This document shows, piece by piece, positions 7,870 to 13,870 of a stretch of DNA of 25,527 nucleotides. Within the stretch, counting starts at the first letter, position 1. Each line of letters begins with the position of its first letter. Position numbers and translations under genes: made by a program. The stretch is from Polynucleobacter meluiroseus. GTDB lineage: Bacteria; Verrucomicrobiota; Verrucomicrobiia; Opitutales; UBA953. Where the stretch lies: assembly GCA_943323725.2 (NCBI GenBank), contig CALPIW020000002.1:1-25527 (forward strand), given 5' to 3'. The notes beneath the pieces are model-generated. The model did no database searches. It was not told where the DNA came from and saw only the letters and a list, made by a program, of their open reading frames with translations.

Positions 7870-8811
7870 ATGAAACCGAAGCTCAACGCCTTCCTGCGCA
7901 TCCTGACTGTCGTGCTGGCCCTCGCCGCCGTCGCCTTTGCGGTCCTCTTGAAAGGCAAGATGGATGTCGCCCTCACTAATACCGCCTGGGCCGTGACCGA
8001 CGAAGAAGTCAAAGCCGGCAAGGAATACGATGCCCGCATGGCCTCGCTCGCCGGCGTGAAGGCCTTGCTCGACAAGAAGCGCAAGGACATCGAAGAAGCC
8101 AACCTGGCCAAGAAGGACCTCAACGCCACGGTCGCCGATAAGAACACCAAGATCGAAGGCCTCACCGCCGCCAACACCACCCTCGAAGGCGAGCGCGCCG
8201 AACTCACCCGCAAGCGCGATGAACTCGCCGCCCAGCTGACCGACGCCAACAGCAAGAAGGACGGCGCCGTCGCCGAACTCACCACCGTCAAGGAAGACCT
8301 CGTCCGCGCCACCGAGAAGGCCGCCGGCATGTTCACCAAGGAACAGCTCGCCGAGATCGAAGCCAAGGCCACCAAGGCCGAAGAACTCGCCGCCGCCCTC
8401 CGCGGCAAGTACACCGCCTTGCATGCCTGGGCTGCCCGCGCCTCCGACAACACCGCTCCGGGCGGTTTCCAGCGCGACCCCTTCGGTGAGCCCGCCAAGG
8501 AAGGCGAAGCCCCGACCGCCGTCGCCGTGACCGTCGAAGCCGCCACTGAAGCCGTGCCGACCACCATCCTGGCCCTCGACGCCAAGTCCGGCATCGTCGC
8601 CTTCTCCGTAGGCGAAGCGAACGGCATCAAGGAAAAGGCCGACTTCGACGTGAAAATCGACGGCAAGAAAATCGGCCGCGTCCGTATTTCCTCCGTGAAG
8701 GGCGCCCTCTCTTACGGCCAGCTCCAGGCTGACAAGGATCTCGACCTCGGCGCCATCGCCAAGGCCGCGACGGTTTTCCTGGTGCCCTCCACCAAGCTCG
8801 CCAGCAAGTAA
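7870..8811 (+). CDS. Membrane-anchored coiled-coil protein of unknown function
   Basis: I do not recognise a named family. The 313-residue product has a short basic N-terminus, one hydrophobic segment (about 10-28, LRILTVVLALAAVAFAVLL) acting as signal anchor, then a long heptad-rich coiled coil (about 60-185, rich in Lys, Glu, Ala and Leu). A linker with Pro/Gly (about 190-225) leads to a compact beta-rich C-terminal domain (about 225-313). That domain has the pattern ILALDAKSGIVAFSVGEANGI, then KEKADFDVKIDGKKIGRVRI, then SSVKGALSYGQL, resembling the small beta-barrel end domains of some envelope proteins such as the FlgT C-terminal type. It is thus probably periplasmic and tethered to the inner membrane. 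Base use matches its neighbours. One base separates its stop from the lipoprotein gene, so the two are probably made together. The leader before the ATG is pure pyrimidine plus A, with no Shine-Dalgarno. Confidence 0.85.
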   Translation: MKPKLNAFLRILTVVLALAAVAFAVLLKGKMDVALTNTAWAVTDEEVKAGKEYDARMASLAGVKALLDKKRKDIEEANLAKKDLNATVADKNTKIEGLTAANTTLEGERAELTRKRDELAAQLTDANSKKDGAVAELTTVKEDLVRATEKAAGMFTKEQLAEIEAKATKAEELAAALRGKYTALHAWAARASDNTAPGGFQRDPFGEPAKEGEAPTAVAVTVEAATEAVPTTILALDAKSGIVAFSVGEANGIKEKADFDVKIDGKKIGRVRISSVKGALSYGQLQADKDLDLGAIAKAATVFLVPSTKLASK

Positions 8812-8812
8812 G

Positions 8813-8983
8813 ATGTCCACCCGCCTCACGATTGCTCTCGCCCTCCTCGCCTGCCTCGCCGGCCTGGTCGGCTGCGAGACCGTCGAGAAGCCGGCTGACT
8901 CCATGCTGCCTCAGTCTCAGCCTGCCAGCTGGCAGGGCGGCCTCCCGGGCGTCACGACGCCTGGTTCCGGCTACCGCCGCTGA
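8813..8983 (+). CDS. Small 56-residue lipoprotein
   Basis: A short gene that length cut-offs can miss. The product starts MSTRLTIALALLACLAGLVG and then Cys21, giving a clean lipobox (LVGC) after a positively charged, hydrophobic signal sequence. The mature part is only 36 residues (CETVEKPADSMLPQSQPASW, then a Gly-rich end closing in GYRR). Asp is not at +2 after the lipid-modified Cys (Glu is), so by the enterobacterial rule it would be sent to the outer membrane; whether that rule holds here is unknown. It begins one base after the coiled-coil gene and its TGA overlaps the rsmI ATG as TGATG. The tight packing on both sides supports real translation. Small lipoproteins with a Trp-Gly-Gly-Pro-Gly end seem familiar from verrucomicrobial genomes, but I cannot name a family. 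Confidence 0.8.
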   Translation: MSTRLTIALALLACLAGLVGCETVEKPADSMLPQSQPASWQGGLPGVTTPGSGYRR

Positions 8984-9702
8984 TGACCGCCCGCGACGCC
9001 GGCGCCGACGGCCGCCCGGCCGGTCGGCTCTGGGTCGTGGCCACCCCTCTGGGCAACCTGGGCGACATCACCGCCCGGGCCCGAGAGGCTATCGCTGAGT
9101 GCGACCTGGTGGCCTGCGAGGACACGCGGGTGACCGGCGGACTGCTCCGTCACCTCGACATTTCCAAGCCGATGCTCGCCTACCACGAGCACAACGAAAA
9201 GGACGCCGCGGTGCTCATCGCCGACAAGGTGGCCGGCGGCGCCCGCATCGCCTTGATCACCGACGCCGGCACGCCCGGCATCAGCGACCCCGGCTTCCGC
9301 GTGACCCGCGAATGCCGCCGCCGGGGACTGATCGTCACGCCCCTGCCCGGCCCCTGCGCCATCGTCGCCCTGCTCTCGGCGTCGGGACTGCCGACCAACG
9401 CTTTCCGCTTCGTCGGCTTCCTGGCGCCGAAATCCGCCGCCCGACGCCGCTTCCTCGAAGGCCTGAAGCCCGCGGACGAGACCGTCGTGCTGCACGAATC
9501 CTGCCATCGGATCGGCGACTTCCTGGACGAGATGCTCGAGATCCTCGGCCCCGCCCGGGTCGTCTGCGTGGGCCGCGAACTCACCAAGCTGCACGAGACC
9601 ATCCGCACCGCGCCGCTGGCCGAGCTGGTCCCGGCCTTGAAGAGCGGTTCGCTCAAGGGCGAGTTCACGGTGGCGATCGCGCCGGCCGACTTCGTGCTCT
9701 GA
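8983..9702 (+). CDS. rsmI: 16S rRNA (cytidine1402-2'-O)-methyltransferase
   Basis: Adds a 2'-O-methyl group to C1402 in the decoding centre of 16S rRNA using SAM. The 239-residue chain carries the tetrapyrrole-methylase fold marks of RsmI: VVATPLGNLGDIT at 18-30, CEDTR at about 45-49, LITDAGTPGISDPG at about 91-104 and PLPGPCA near 125. The first 14 residues (Thr/Ala/Gly/Arg-rich) are an extension relative to the usual RsmI start, but the ATG at 8983 overlaps the lipoprotein stop and I see no better start. In many bacteria rsmI is beside the nuclease-fold gene yraN. Here a possible nuclease-fold gene follows 51 bases later, which is suggestive but not a family match. Confidence 0.95.
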   Translation: MTARDAGADGRPAGRLWVVATPLGNLGDITARAREAIAECDLVACEDTRVTGGLLRHLDISKPMLAYHEHNEKDAAVLIADKVAGGARIALITDAGTPGISDPGFRVTRECRRRGLIVTPLPGPCAIVALLSASGLPTNAFRFVGFLAPKSAARRRFLEGLKPADETVVLHESCHRIGDFLDEMLEILGPARVVCVGRELTKLHETIRTAPLAELVPALKSGSLKGEFTVAIAPADFVL

Positions 9703-9753
9703 CCCTTATCGCGGGTTGACCAGTCGGGCGGTCCGACCGCATCCTAACGGCCA
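9703..9753 (+). promoter_or_regulatory. Short gap with possible promoter and hairpin before the lpxA group
   Basis: TTGACC (9716-9721) could be a -35 box, but the best -10 at the right distance (CATCCT, 9740-9745) is poor. A small perfect hairpin, GCGGT (9728-9732) with ACCGC (9736-9740) around a CCG loop, lies between them. It has no T tract, so it is not a normal terminator. The region may let the lpxA group be expressed separately from rsmI. Confidence 0.3.
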
Positions 9754-10365
9754 ATGGCGGGTTTCGACGACAGTCTGGTCCGCGAGTATTTCGAGATGAA
9801 CGGTTTCTTCGTGCGTCAGTCGCGCAAGTACGCCGTCCAATCCCGCCGGAAACGCGCCGACGAAGAAGGCGACCTGCTGGTGATCAATCCGTCGCCTCGC
9901 CGGGGCGGCGAGACTCCCTTCCAGCTTTTCAGCTCCGACCTGCCCGGCCTGTCCGCCGCCGTCGTCGCGGTGAAGGCCTGGCATTCGACGAAGGCCATCA
10001 CGCCGACGATGATCAAGAAAGGTGATCTGCTGGAATTCGTCCGCAAGGAGGCGGTCGAAGCGGCCAAGGAGGCCTTCGCCGACCTCACGCCGACCGAAGG
10101 CCAGCCCCTCGCCAAGATCCTGGTGCTGCCGGGCATCCCGGCGACCGAACCGCAGCGCTCCGAAAGCATCACGCTGCTCCGGGAAAGCGGCGTGGACCAT
10201 GTGCTGACCTTCCGGACCATCCTCGAGAACCTCGTCCAGGCGGTCGAATCGAACCAGAGCTACGCGAAATCCGACACGTTGCAGTTGCTCCGCCTGCTCC
10301 GCGTCTACGATATGGTCAAAGCCGCCCAGCTTGAGCTGTTCGGCTCCGCCCTTCCTCCGAAGTGA
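9754..10365 (+). CDS. Uncharacterised protein, possible degenerate PD-(D/E)XK-fold
   Basis: 203 residues, no signal peptide or membrane segment; I do not recognise a named family. The N-terminal part reads DDSLVREYFEMNGFFVRQSR, then EEGDLLVINP (Asp40), then SAAVVAVKAWHS (Lys74). This order of helix, charged D-hydrophobic strand and V-x-V-K-x-W strand resembles restriction-endonuclease-fold proteins such as the YraN or RecB-type nucleases. The acidic residue expected two before the lysine is Ala72, so a standard active site is incomplete. The C-terminal half (about 110-200) alternates strands and helices (AKILVLPGIPATE, then GVDHVLTFRTILENLVQAV) and ends in leucine-rich helices. Its stop overlaps the GTG of lpxA (GTGA), and it stands between rsmI and lpxA. 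Codon use resembles its neighbours. The fold suggestion is inference only. Confidence 0.8.
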   Translation: MAGFDDSLVREYFEMNGFFVRQSRKYAVQSRRKRADEEGDLLVINPSPRRGGETPFQLFSSDLPGLSAAVVAVKAWHSTKAITPTMIKKGDLLEFVRKEAVEAAKEAFADLTPTEGQPLAKILVLPGIPATEPQRSESITLLRESGVDHVLTFRTILENLVQAVESNQSYAKSDTLQLLRLLRVYDMVKAAQLELFGSALPPK

Positions 10366-11141
10366 TCCATCCCTCCGCCCAGGTCCACCCTTCCGCCCGC
10401 CTCGCGCCCGACGTCGAGGTCGGTCCGTTCGCGATCATCGAGGCCGGCGCGGTGCTCGGGGCCGGCTGCCGCATCGCGGCGCACGCGATCGTCAAGGCCC
10501 GCGCCCGCCTCGGCGCCGGCGTGCGCGTCGACCACTTCGCGGTCGTCGGCGGCGATCCGCAGGACCTTTCCTTCGACCCCGCGACGGACTCCGGCACGGT
10601 CATCGGTGACCGCACGGTGATCCGCGAGCACGTCACGGTCCATCGCGCCACGAAGGCCGGCGAGAACACGGTCATCGGCGCCGATGGCCTGCTCATGGCC
10701 GGCAGCCACGTCGCCCACGACTGCGTGCTCGGCGACCACGTCATCCTCGCGAACGGCTGCATGCTCGGCGGCCACGTGCACGTCGGCGACCGCGCGTTCG
10801 TCAGCGGCGGCGTCGCGGTCCACCAATTCTGCCGCATCGGCGGTGGCGCCCTCGTCTCCGGCAACGCCGTCATCACCGAAGACGTGCCGCCGAACGCGCT
10901 GGCCCACGGCCGCAACCTCGTCGCCGGCCTTAATCTCGTCGGGATGCGTCGTCGCGCGGTGCCGGCCGCCGCCGTCGCGGAGATCAAGCGTGCCTATCAC
11001 GCCGTCTACGCCTCGCAGGGAGCCTGCGCCGCGCTCGCCCAGGCGGCTCTGGCGACCGGTGCATACCAGACCGCGGAAGCGCGCGATTTCCTGAACTTCT
11101 TCCTCGGCGGCAAGCGCGGCCGCTTCGTCTCGCCCGCATGA
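10362..11141 (+). CDS. lpxA: UDP-N-acetylglucosamine acyltransferase
   Basis: First enzyme of lipid A synthesis: transfers a 3-hydroxyacyl chain from acyl carrier protein to UDP-GlcNAc in the cytoplasm. The 259-residue product shows left-handed beta-helix hexapeptide repeats from the start (IHPSAQVHPSARLAPDVEVG) to about residue 190. The catalytic histidine is His119 in GSHVAHDC, matching E. coli His125, and the downstream AVHQFCRIG and DVPPNALAHGRN blocks fit. The C-terminal helical domain (about 190-259) is present. The start is GTG 10362, overlapping the previous stop; the protein begins right at the first repeat, as LpxA usually does. The usual neighbours lpxD, fabZ and lpxB are absent; instead lpxA is translationally coupled to pdxA. 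With the lptE-like gene at 17312 it shows that the cell makes LPS. Confidence 0.96.
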   Translation: MIHPSAQVHPSARLAPDVEVGPFAIIEAGAVLGAGCRIAAHAIVKARARLGAGVRVDHFAVVGGDPQDLSFDPATDSGTVIGDRTVIREHVTVHRATKAGENTVIGADGLLMAGSHVAHDCVLGDHVILANGCMLGGHVHVGDRAFVSGGVAVHQFCRIGGGALVSGNAVITEDVPPNALAHGRNLVAGLNLVGMRRRAVPAAAVAEIKRAYHAVYASQGACAALAQAALATGAYQTAEARDFLNFFLGGKRGRFVSPA

Positions 11142-12040
11142 GCGCCTCGCCCATCGCCGTCACTTGCGGAGATCCGGCCGGCGTCGGACCCGAACTCCTC
11201 GCGTCCTGGCTCAAGGCCCATCCGGAGCAGGCCGCCTCGGTGATGCCGATCGGCCCGGCCGACTGGATCGCCTCGCTCGGTCGCGGTCTCGCCGTCGGAC
11301 CGACCGACTACCGCACGCAACCGGGTCGCCCCGACGACGCCGGTCAACTCATCGCGATCGAAGCGATGGAACTCGCGGCCCGCGGCACGACCGGCGGGCG
11401 TTTCGCCGCGGTCGTCACCGGACCGGTGAACAAGAAGGGCCTCGCCGGCGTAGGTTATGACTTCCCCGGACAGACCGAGTTCTTCGCCTCGCGCTGGCAC
11501 GGCGAGCCCGTCATGGCGTTCGCCGGCGGCAGGATGACCGTCGGACTCGTCACCTGGCACATCCCGCTCGCCGAAGTCCCTCGCGCCGTGACCGGCGCGG
11601 ACGTCCGTCGCACCGTGCTCGCGCTGATCGCCTTGCGCGTGAAGCTGGGCGATGCGCGGCCGCGGATCGCGGTGTGCGGCGTCAACCCGCACGCCGGCGA
11701 AGGCGGCCTGCTCGGCCAGGAAGACGACCGCATCATCCGGCCCGCCGTCGAAGCCTTGCGCGCCGCCGGCCACGACGTCACCGGCCCGCTGCCGGGCGAC
11801 ACGGTCTTCCATCGCCATCTGCAGGGTGAGTTCGCCGCCGTCGCCGCGATCTACCACGACCAAGGGCTCGCGCCGCTGAAGGCCGTGGACTTCGCGACCT
11901 CGGCCAACCTCAGCCTCGGCCTGCGACACGTGCGCACGAGCCCTGACCACGGCACCGCCTACGAGCTCGCCGGCAAAGGCAAGGCGGACCGCGGCAGCTT
12001 CGACGCGGCGATGCGCCTGGCGCGGGTGCTTTCCGCGTGA
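11138..12040 (+). CDS. pdxA: 4-hydroxythreonine-4-phosphate dehydrogenase
   Basis: Oxidises 4-phosphohydroxy-L-threonine in the DXP-dependent route to pyridoxal phosphate. The 300-residue chain has the PdxA order of motifs: TCGDPAGVGPE near the N-terminus, VVTGPVNKKGL, FPGQTEFFA, VCGVNPHAGEGGLLGQED, YHDQGLAPLK and RTSPDHGTAYELAG. Likely metal-binding histidines are those in TWHIP, IYHDQG and SPDHGTA. It is slightly shorter than the E. coli enzyme (about 330), mostly through a short region after residue 40. The start ATG overlaps the lpxA stop as ATGA. In some proteobacteria pdxA lies near ksgA and surA; the lpxA link seen here is different. PdxA-like paralogues with other substrates exist, but the motifs here are those of the main family. 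Confidence 0.93.
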   Translation: MSASPIAVTCGDPAGVGPELLASWLKAHPEQAASVMPIGPADWIASLGRGLAVGPTDYRTQPGRPDDAGQLIAIEAMELAARGTTGGRFAAVVTGPVNKKGLAGVGYDFPGQTEFFASRWHGEPVMAFAGGRMTVGLVTWHIPLAEVPRAVTGADVRRTVLALIALRVKLGDARPRIAVCGVNPHAGEGGLLGQEDDRIIRPAVEALRAAGHDVTGPLPGDTVFHRHLQGEFAAVAAIYHDQGLAPLKAVDFATSANLSLGLRHVRTSPDHGTAYELAGKGKADRGSFDAAMRLARVLSA

Positions 12041-12834
12041 TGCGCGCCTGGCTCCTTGGGTGCGTCTCCTGCCTGTCGTTGATCGCGGGCGAGCGACGCA
12101 TCGCGAGCTACAGTCCGGGCGCGACGCAGACCTTGCTCGACCTGGGCTGCTCCGCTGAAATCACGATGGCCACGCGCTGGTGTCCGCTGCCGGACGACCA
12201 TCCCGCCGCGCGTTCCGCGGACATCTTCCTGCCTGATCTCGAGCGACTGCTGCTGGCCAAGCCCGACCTCGTCATCATCCCGCGGATGGCGAATCCGCTC
12301 TGGGCCGAGAAATGCGCCGGCGCCGGACTGCGCACGCTGGTGCTCCATCGCGAGTCGGCGGATTCCGTGAGCCGGGATATCCGGCTGCTCGGAGAAGCGA
12401 CCGGGCGGTCAGACCAGGCGCTGCGCCTCAGCGGCGAACTGACGAAGCGTCCGAGCGGAGAGCCGCGCCCGATCCTCATCATCTGGGACGGCGTCATGGC
12501 GGGCCCGGAAAGCTACCTCGCCGAGCCCTTGGCGGCGGCGGGATGGAAATCCGCCCTACCCCAAGGGTCTTGGCTGAAGTTCGACTGGGAGCTGCTCGCC
12601 AGCACCAAGCCGGAGGCCGTGCTGTGGATTCAGAACAGTCCCAAGGACGGCCCGATTGGCTTGTATGCGGAGAAAGTGGCCGAAATGAAGGGACTCCCCG
12701 CGATCCGAAGCCTGCCCTGTGTGGTCAAAGAAAGAGTCTACCAGACGAATAATCGTAGCAACTGGTTGCCTGGCAGCGGTTTAACTAAAATCCACGCCGA
12801 CCTTCGACGCCTGCGGGAGCAAGTCGGACCCTGA
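12040..12834 (+). CDS. Orphan periplasmic substrate-binding protein, BtuF/helical-backbone type
   Basis: 264 residues. A short signal sequence (MRAWLLGCVSCLSLIAG) is followed directly by RIASYSPGATQTLLDLGCSA, the conserved opening of type III (Peripla_BP_2, BtuF/FhuD) binding proteins. Two alpha/beta lobes follow, with KPDLVIIPRMANPLWAEKC and KPEAVLWIQN in the equivalent strand positions. This family carries cobalamin, heme, siderophores or metal chelates to ABC importers. No permease or ATPase gene is in the window, so its transporter must be elsewhere or it serves another role. The Cys at 8 or 11 might be a lipidation site, but both sit too early for a normal lipobox. The ATG overlaps the pdxA stop as TGATG (a GTG one codon earlier is also possible). 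Its 3' end shows less GC-rich codons than its neighbours. Confidence 0.85.
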   Translation: MRAWLLGCVSCLSLIAGERRIASYSPGATQTLLDLGCSAEITMATRWCPLPDDHPAARSADIFLPDLERLLLAKPDLVIIPRMANPLWAEKCAGAGLRTLVLHRESADSVSRDIRLLGEATGRSDQALRLSGELTKRPSGEPRPILIIWDGVMAGPESYLAEPLAAAGWKSALPQGSWLKFDWELLASTKPEAVLWIQNSPKDGPIGLYAEKVAEMKGLPAIRSLPCVVKERVYQTNNRSNWLPGSGLTKIHADLRRLREQVGP

Positions 12835-12908
12835 GGGATTAACGGGGCGAGTTTGACCTTCGGTCGATTGACAGCGGGCCGATTTGGCCGACACTGTTGG
12901 TCCACACC
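12835..12908 (+). promoter_or_regulatory. Probable promoter region of the CPC-repeat gene
   Basis: A perfect TTGACA lies at 12868-12873. At 16-17 bases spacing only weak -10 candidates occur (GACACT, 12890-12895). The spacer contains a direct repeat of GGCCGA (12877-12882 and 12886-12891) that could be an operator. A minor hairpin GACC-TTC-GGTC lies at 12855-12865. The leader to the ATG would be under 15 bases and has no Shine-Dalgarno. Confidence 0.4.
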
Positions 12909-13163
12909 ATGAACTCCAAGTTCCTCAAGTTCCTCGCCCTCACCGTCGGTCTCCTCGCCGTCACCGCTTCCTTCGTCAGCGCCGAAGAAGAGAAGAAGGA
13001 TGGCAAGTGCCCCTGCGAAAAGGAAAAGCCCAAGGCCGCCGTCGTCGCTGAAGAAAAGAAGGACGACAAGTGCCCTTGCGAAAAGGAAAAGCCCAAGGCT
13101 GCCGCCGACGAAGAGAAGAAGGACGGCAAGTGCCCCTGCGAGAAGGAAAAGCCCAAGGCCTAA
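12909..13163 (+). CDS. Secreted small protein with three Cys-Pro-Cys/Lys-rich repeats
   Basis: 84 residues, unrecognised. A clear signal peptide (MNSKFLKFLALTVGLLAVTA, cleavage expected after residue 25, FVSA) is followed by three near-identical units of the form EEKKDGKCPCEKEKPKA at residues 27-43, 48-64 and 68-84, joined by short Ala/Val spacers. The mature chain is almost only Lys, Glu, Asp, Ala, Pro and Cys, with six cysteines in three CPC pairs at 34/36, 55/57 and 75/77. It is therefore exported, highly charged, probably unfolded alone and able to bind soft metals or form disulfides; that role is inference. The ATG at 12909 is preferred to an in-frame TTG 12 bases earlier. It has its own upstream gap with TTGACA and a strong terminator just after, so it is probably a single-gene unit with high expression. 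Confidence 0.87.
   Translation: MNSKFLKFLALTVGLLAVTASFVSAEEEKKDGKCPCEKEKPKAAVVAEEKKDDKCPCEKEKPKAAADEEKKDGKCPCEKEKPKA
12987..13160 (+). repeat. Three tandem coding repeats of about 51 bases in the CPC gene
   Basis: Copies at 12987-13037, 13050-13100 and 13110-13160 share nearly all bases, including the core encoding KCPCEKEKPKA. Differences are mostly third-position changes plus GGC/GAC (Gly to Asp) in copy 2. Spacers of 12 and 9 bases differ. This looks like internal duplication kept in frame under protein-level selection. Confidence 0.9.
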
Positions 13164-13182
13164 CCTTACCGCTCAGGCGATC

Positions 13183-13212
13183 AAAGGACGAACCCTCGGG
13201 TTCGTCCTTTTT
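13183..13212. terminator. Strong, probably bidirectional terminator
   Basis: AAAGGACGAACCC (13183-13195) pairs perfectly with GGGTTCGTCCTTT (13198-13210), leaving a CTCG tetraloop if the last pair opens, and is followed by a T tract to 13212 on the plus strand. It lies 19 bases after the CPC gene and 6 bases beyond the stop of the convergent HAD gene. Reading leftward the tract is only TTTGAT, so it should be weaker for that strand. Confidence 0.9.
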
Positions 13213-13218
13213 GTTGGC

Positions 13219-13767
13219 TCAGAACGTCAGCTTCAGTTCCGCGCGGACGAACGCCGGAAAGTCGTCGTGCACCGCGAAACCGCGGGCCGCGGCCTGCGCG
13301 AGCTCTTCGGGCTTGGCCGCGCCGCTGCGCATCGCGCAGGACCGGATACCGGCGTTGAGCCCTGCCTCCCAATCCGTGACCCGGTCACCGGTCATCCAGC
13401 AGCGGGCCGGGTCCAGCCCGTGCTCGGCGATCTTCTCGAGGATGAAGCGCGGATTCGGTTTACGATAGAGGGAAGGCTCGTCGGGACGTTCCGGAGCGGC
13501 CTTGATCTCCAAGATTCCCGGGGCCGGCAGGGCGAGCAGCTCCAGCATGCGGCGATTGCAGGCGTGGTATTGGTCCCAAGTGAAGATCCCCCGGTTGATG
13601 CCGCTTTGGTTCGTAAGGATGAAGAGACGGTAGCCGGCCTGCAGACAGGCTTCCAAGGCGGGTTTGACGCCCGGAATCAGCTCGATCTGCTCTTCCCGGC
13701 AGGTGTGGTGGTGGTCGCGGATCAGATTACCGTCGCGGTCGAGAAAAAGGGCGGGATGGCCAGGCAT
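13219..13767 (-). CDS. HAD-IIIA phosphatase, GmhB/HisB-N-like without zinc loop
   Basis: 182 residues of the HAD superfamily subclass IIIA. All four motifs are visible: FLDRDG with nucleophile Asp10 and Asp12, LTNQSG at 51-56, RKP at 102-104 and GDRVTDWEAG from 127. This is the group of D,D-heptose 1,7-bisphosphate phosphatase (GmhB) and histidinol-phosphate phosphatase. GmhB usually carries a zinc loop of one Cys-x-His and one Cys-x-Cys; neither is present here, although DHHHTC at 18-23 lies near the first position. The substrate is therefore open: a heptose phosphate for LPS core, histidinol phosphate or another sugar phosphate. The start is ATG 13765-13767; the frame runs 91 codons further but enters rpmF on the other strand. 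It is a single gene diverging from rpmF. Confidence 0.87.
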   Translation of the reverse strand: MPGHPALFLDRDGNLIRDHHHTCREEQIELIPGVKPALEACLQAGYRLFILTNQSGINRGIFTWDQYHACNRRMLELLALPAPGILEIKAAPERPDEPSLYRKPNPRFILEKIAEHGLDPARCWMTGDRVTDWEAGLNAGIRSCAMRSGAAKPEELAQAAARGFAVHDDFPAFVRAELKLTF

Positions 13768-13870
13768 CGCCCCAGCCAACCGAACTTGCCCACAATCGCA
13801 AGGGAATGGAAAGGGGGCTTGACCGAGGGGGCGGGAGGGGTAGAACCGACCCTCATCCAAGCGTAGAACC
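13768..13870 (+). promoter_or_regulatory. Likely sigma70-type promoter of the rpmF-plsX-fabH group
   Basis: TTGACC (13819-13824) and TAGAAC (13841-13846) are spaced 16 bases, with a purine-rich (G) spacer. Transcription would start about 20 bases before the rpmF ATG at 13871. This is the best promoter match in the window. The same 103-base gap must also hold a leftward promoter for the HAD gene, for which I see no convincing boxes. Confidence 0.5.

Noticed and set aside
6163..8904. 913-codon open frame on the minus strand, antisense to pgi and the coiled-coil gene
   Set aside because: The product is Gly/Glu/Val-rich low-complexity text without family motifs. It mirrors strong codon bias of the sense genes, whose rarity of Leu TTA/CTA and Ser TCA codons removes antisense stops.
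8832..9098. 88-codon plus-strand frame over the lipoprotein and rsmI start
   Set aside because: It is out of frame with both real genes and gives Arg/Pro-rich text.
12987..13160. Tandem repeats as a possible CRISPR or mobile-element array
   Set aside because: Repeats are in frame within a signal-peptide gene, differ at third codon positions, and have 9-12 base spacers, so they are coding duplications.
13000..13866. Long plus-strand frame crossing the CPC gene, terminator and HAD gene
   Set aside because: It is out of frame with the signal-peptide gene, runs through a strong terminator and is Arg/Pro/Ser-rich, so a shadow.
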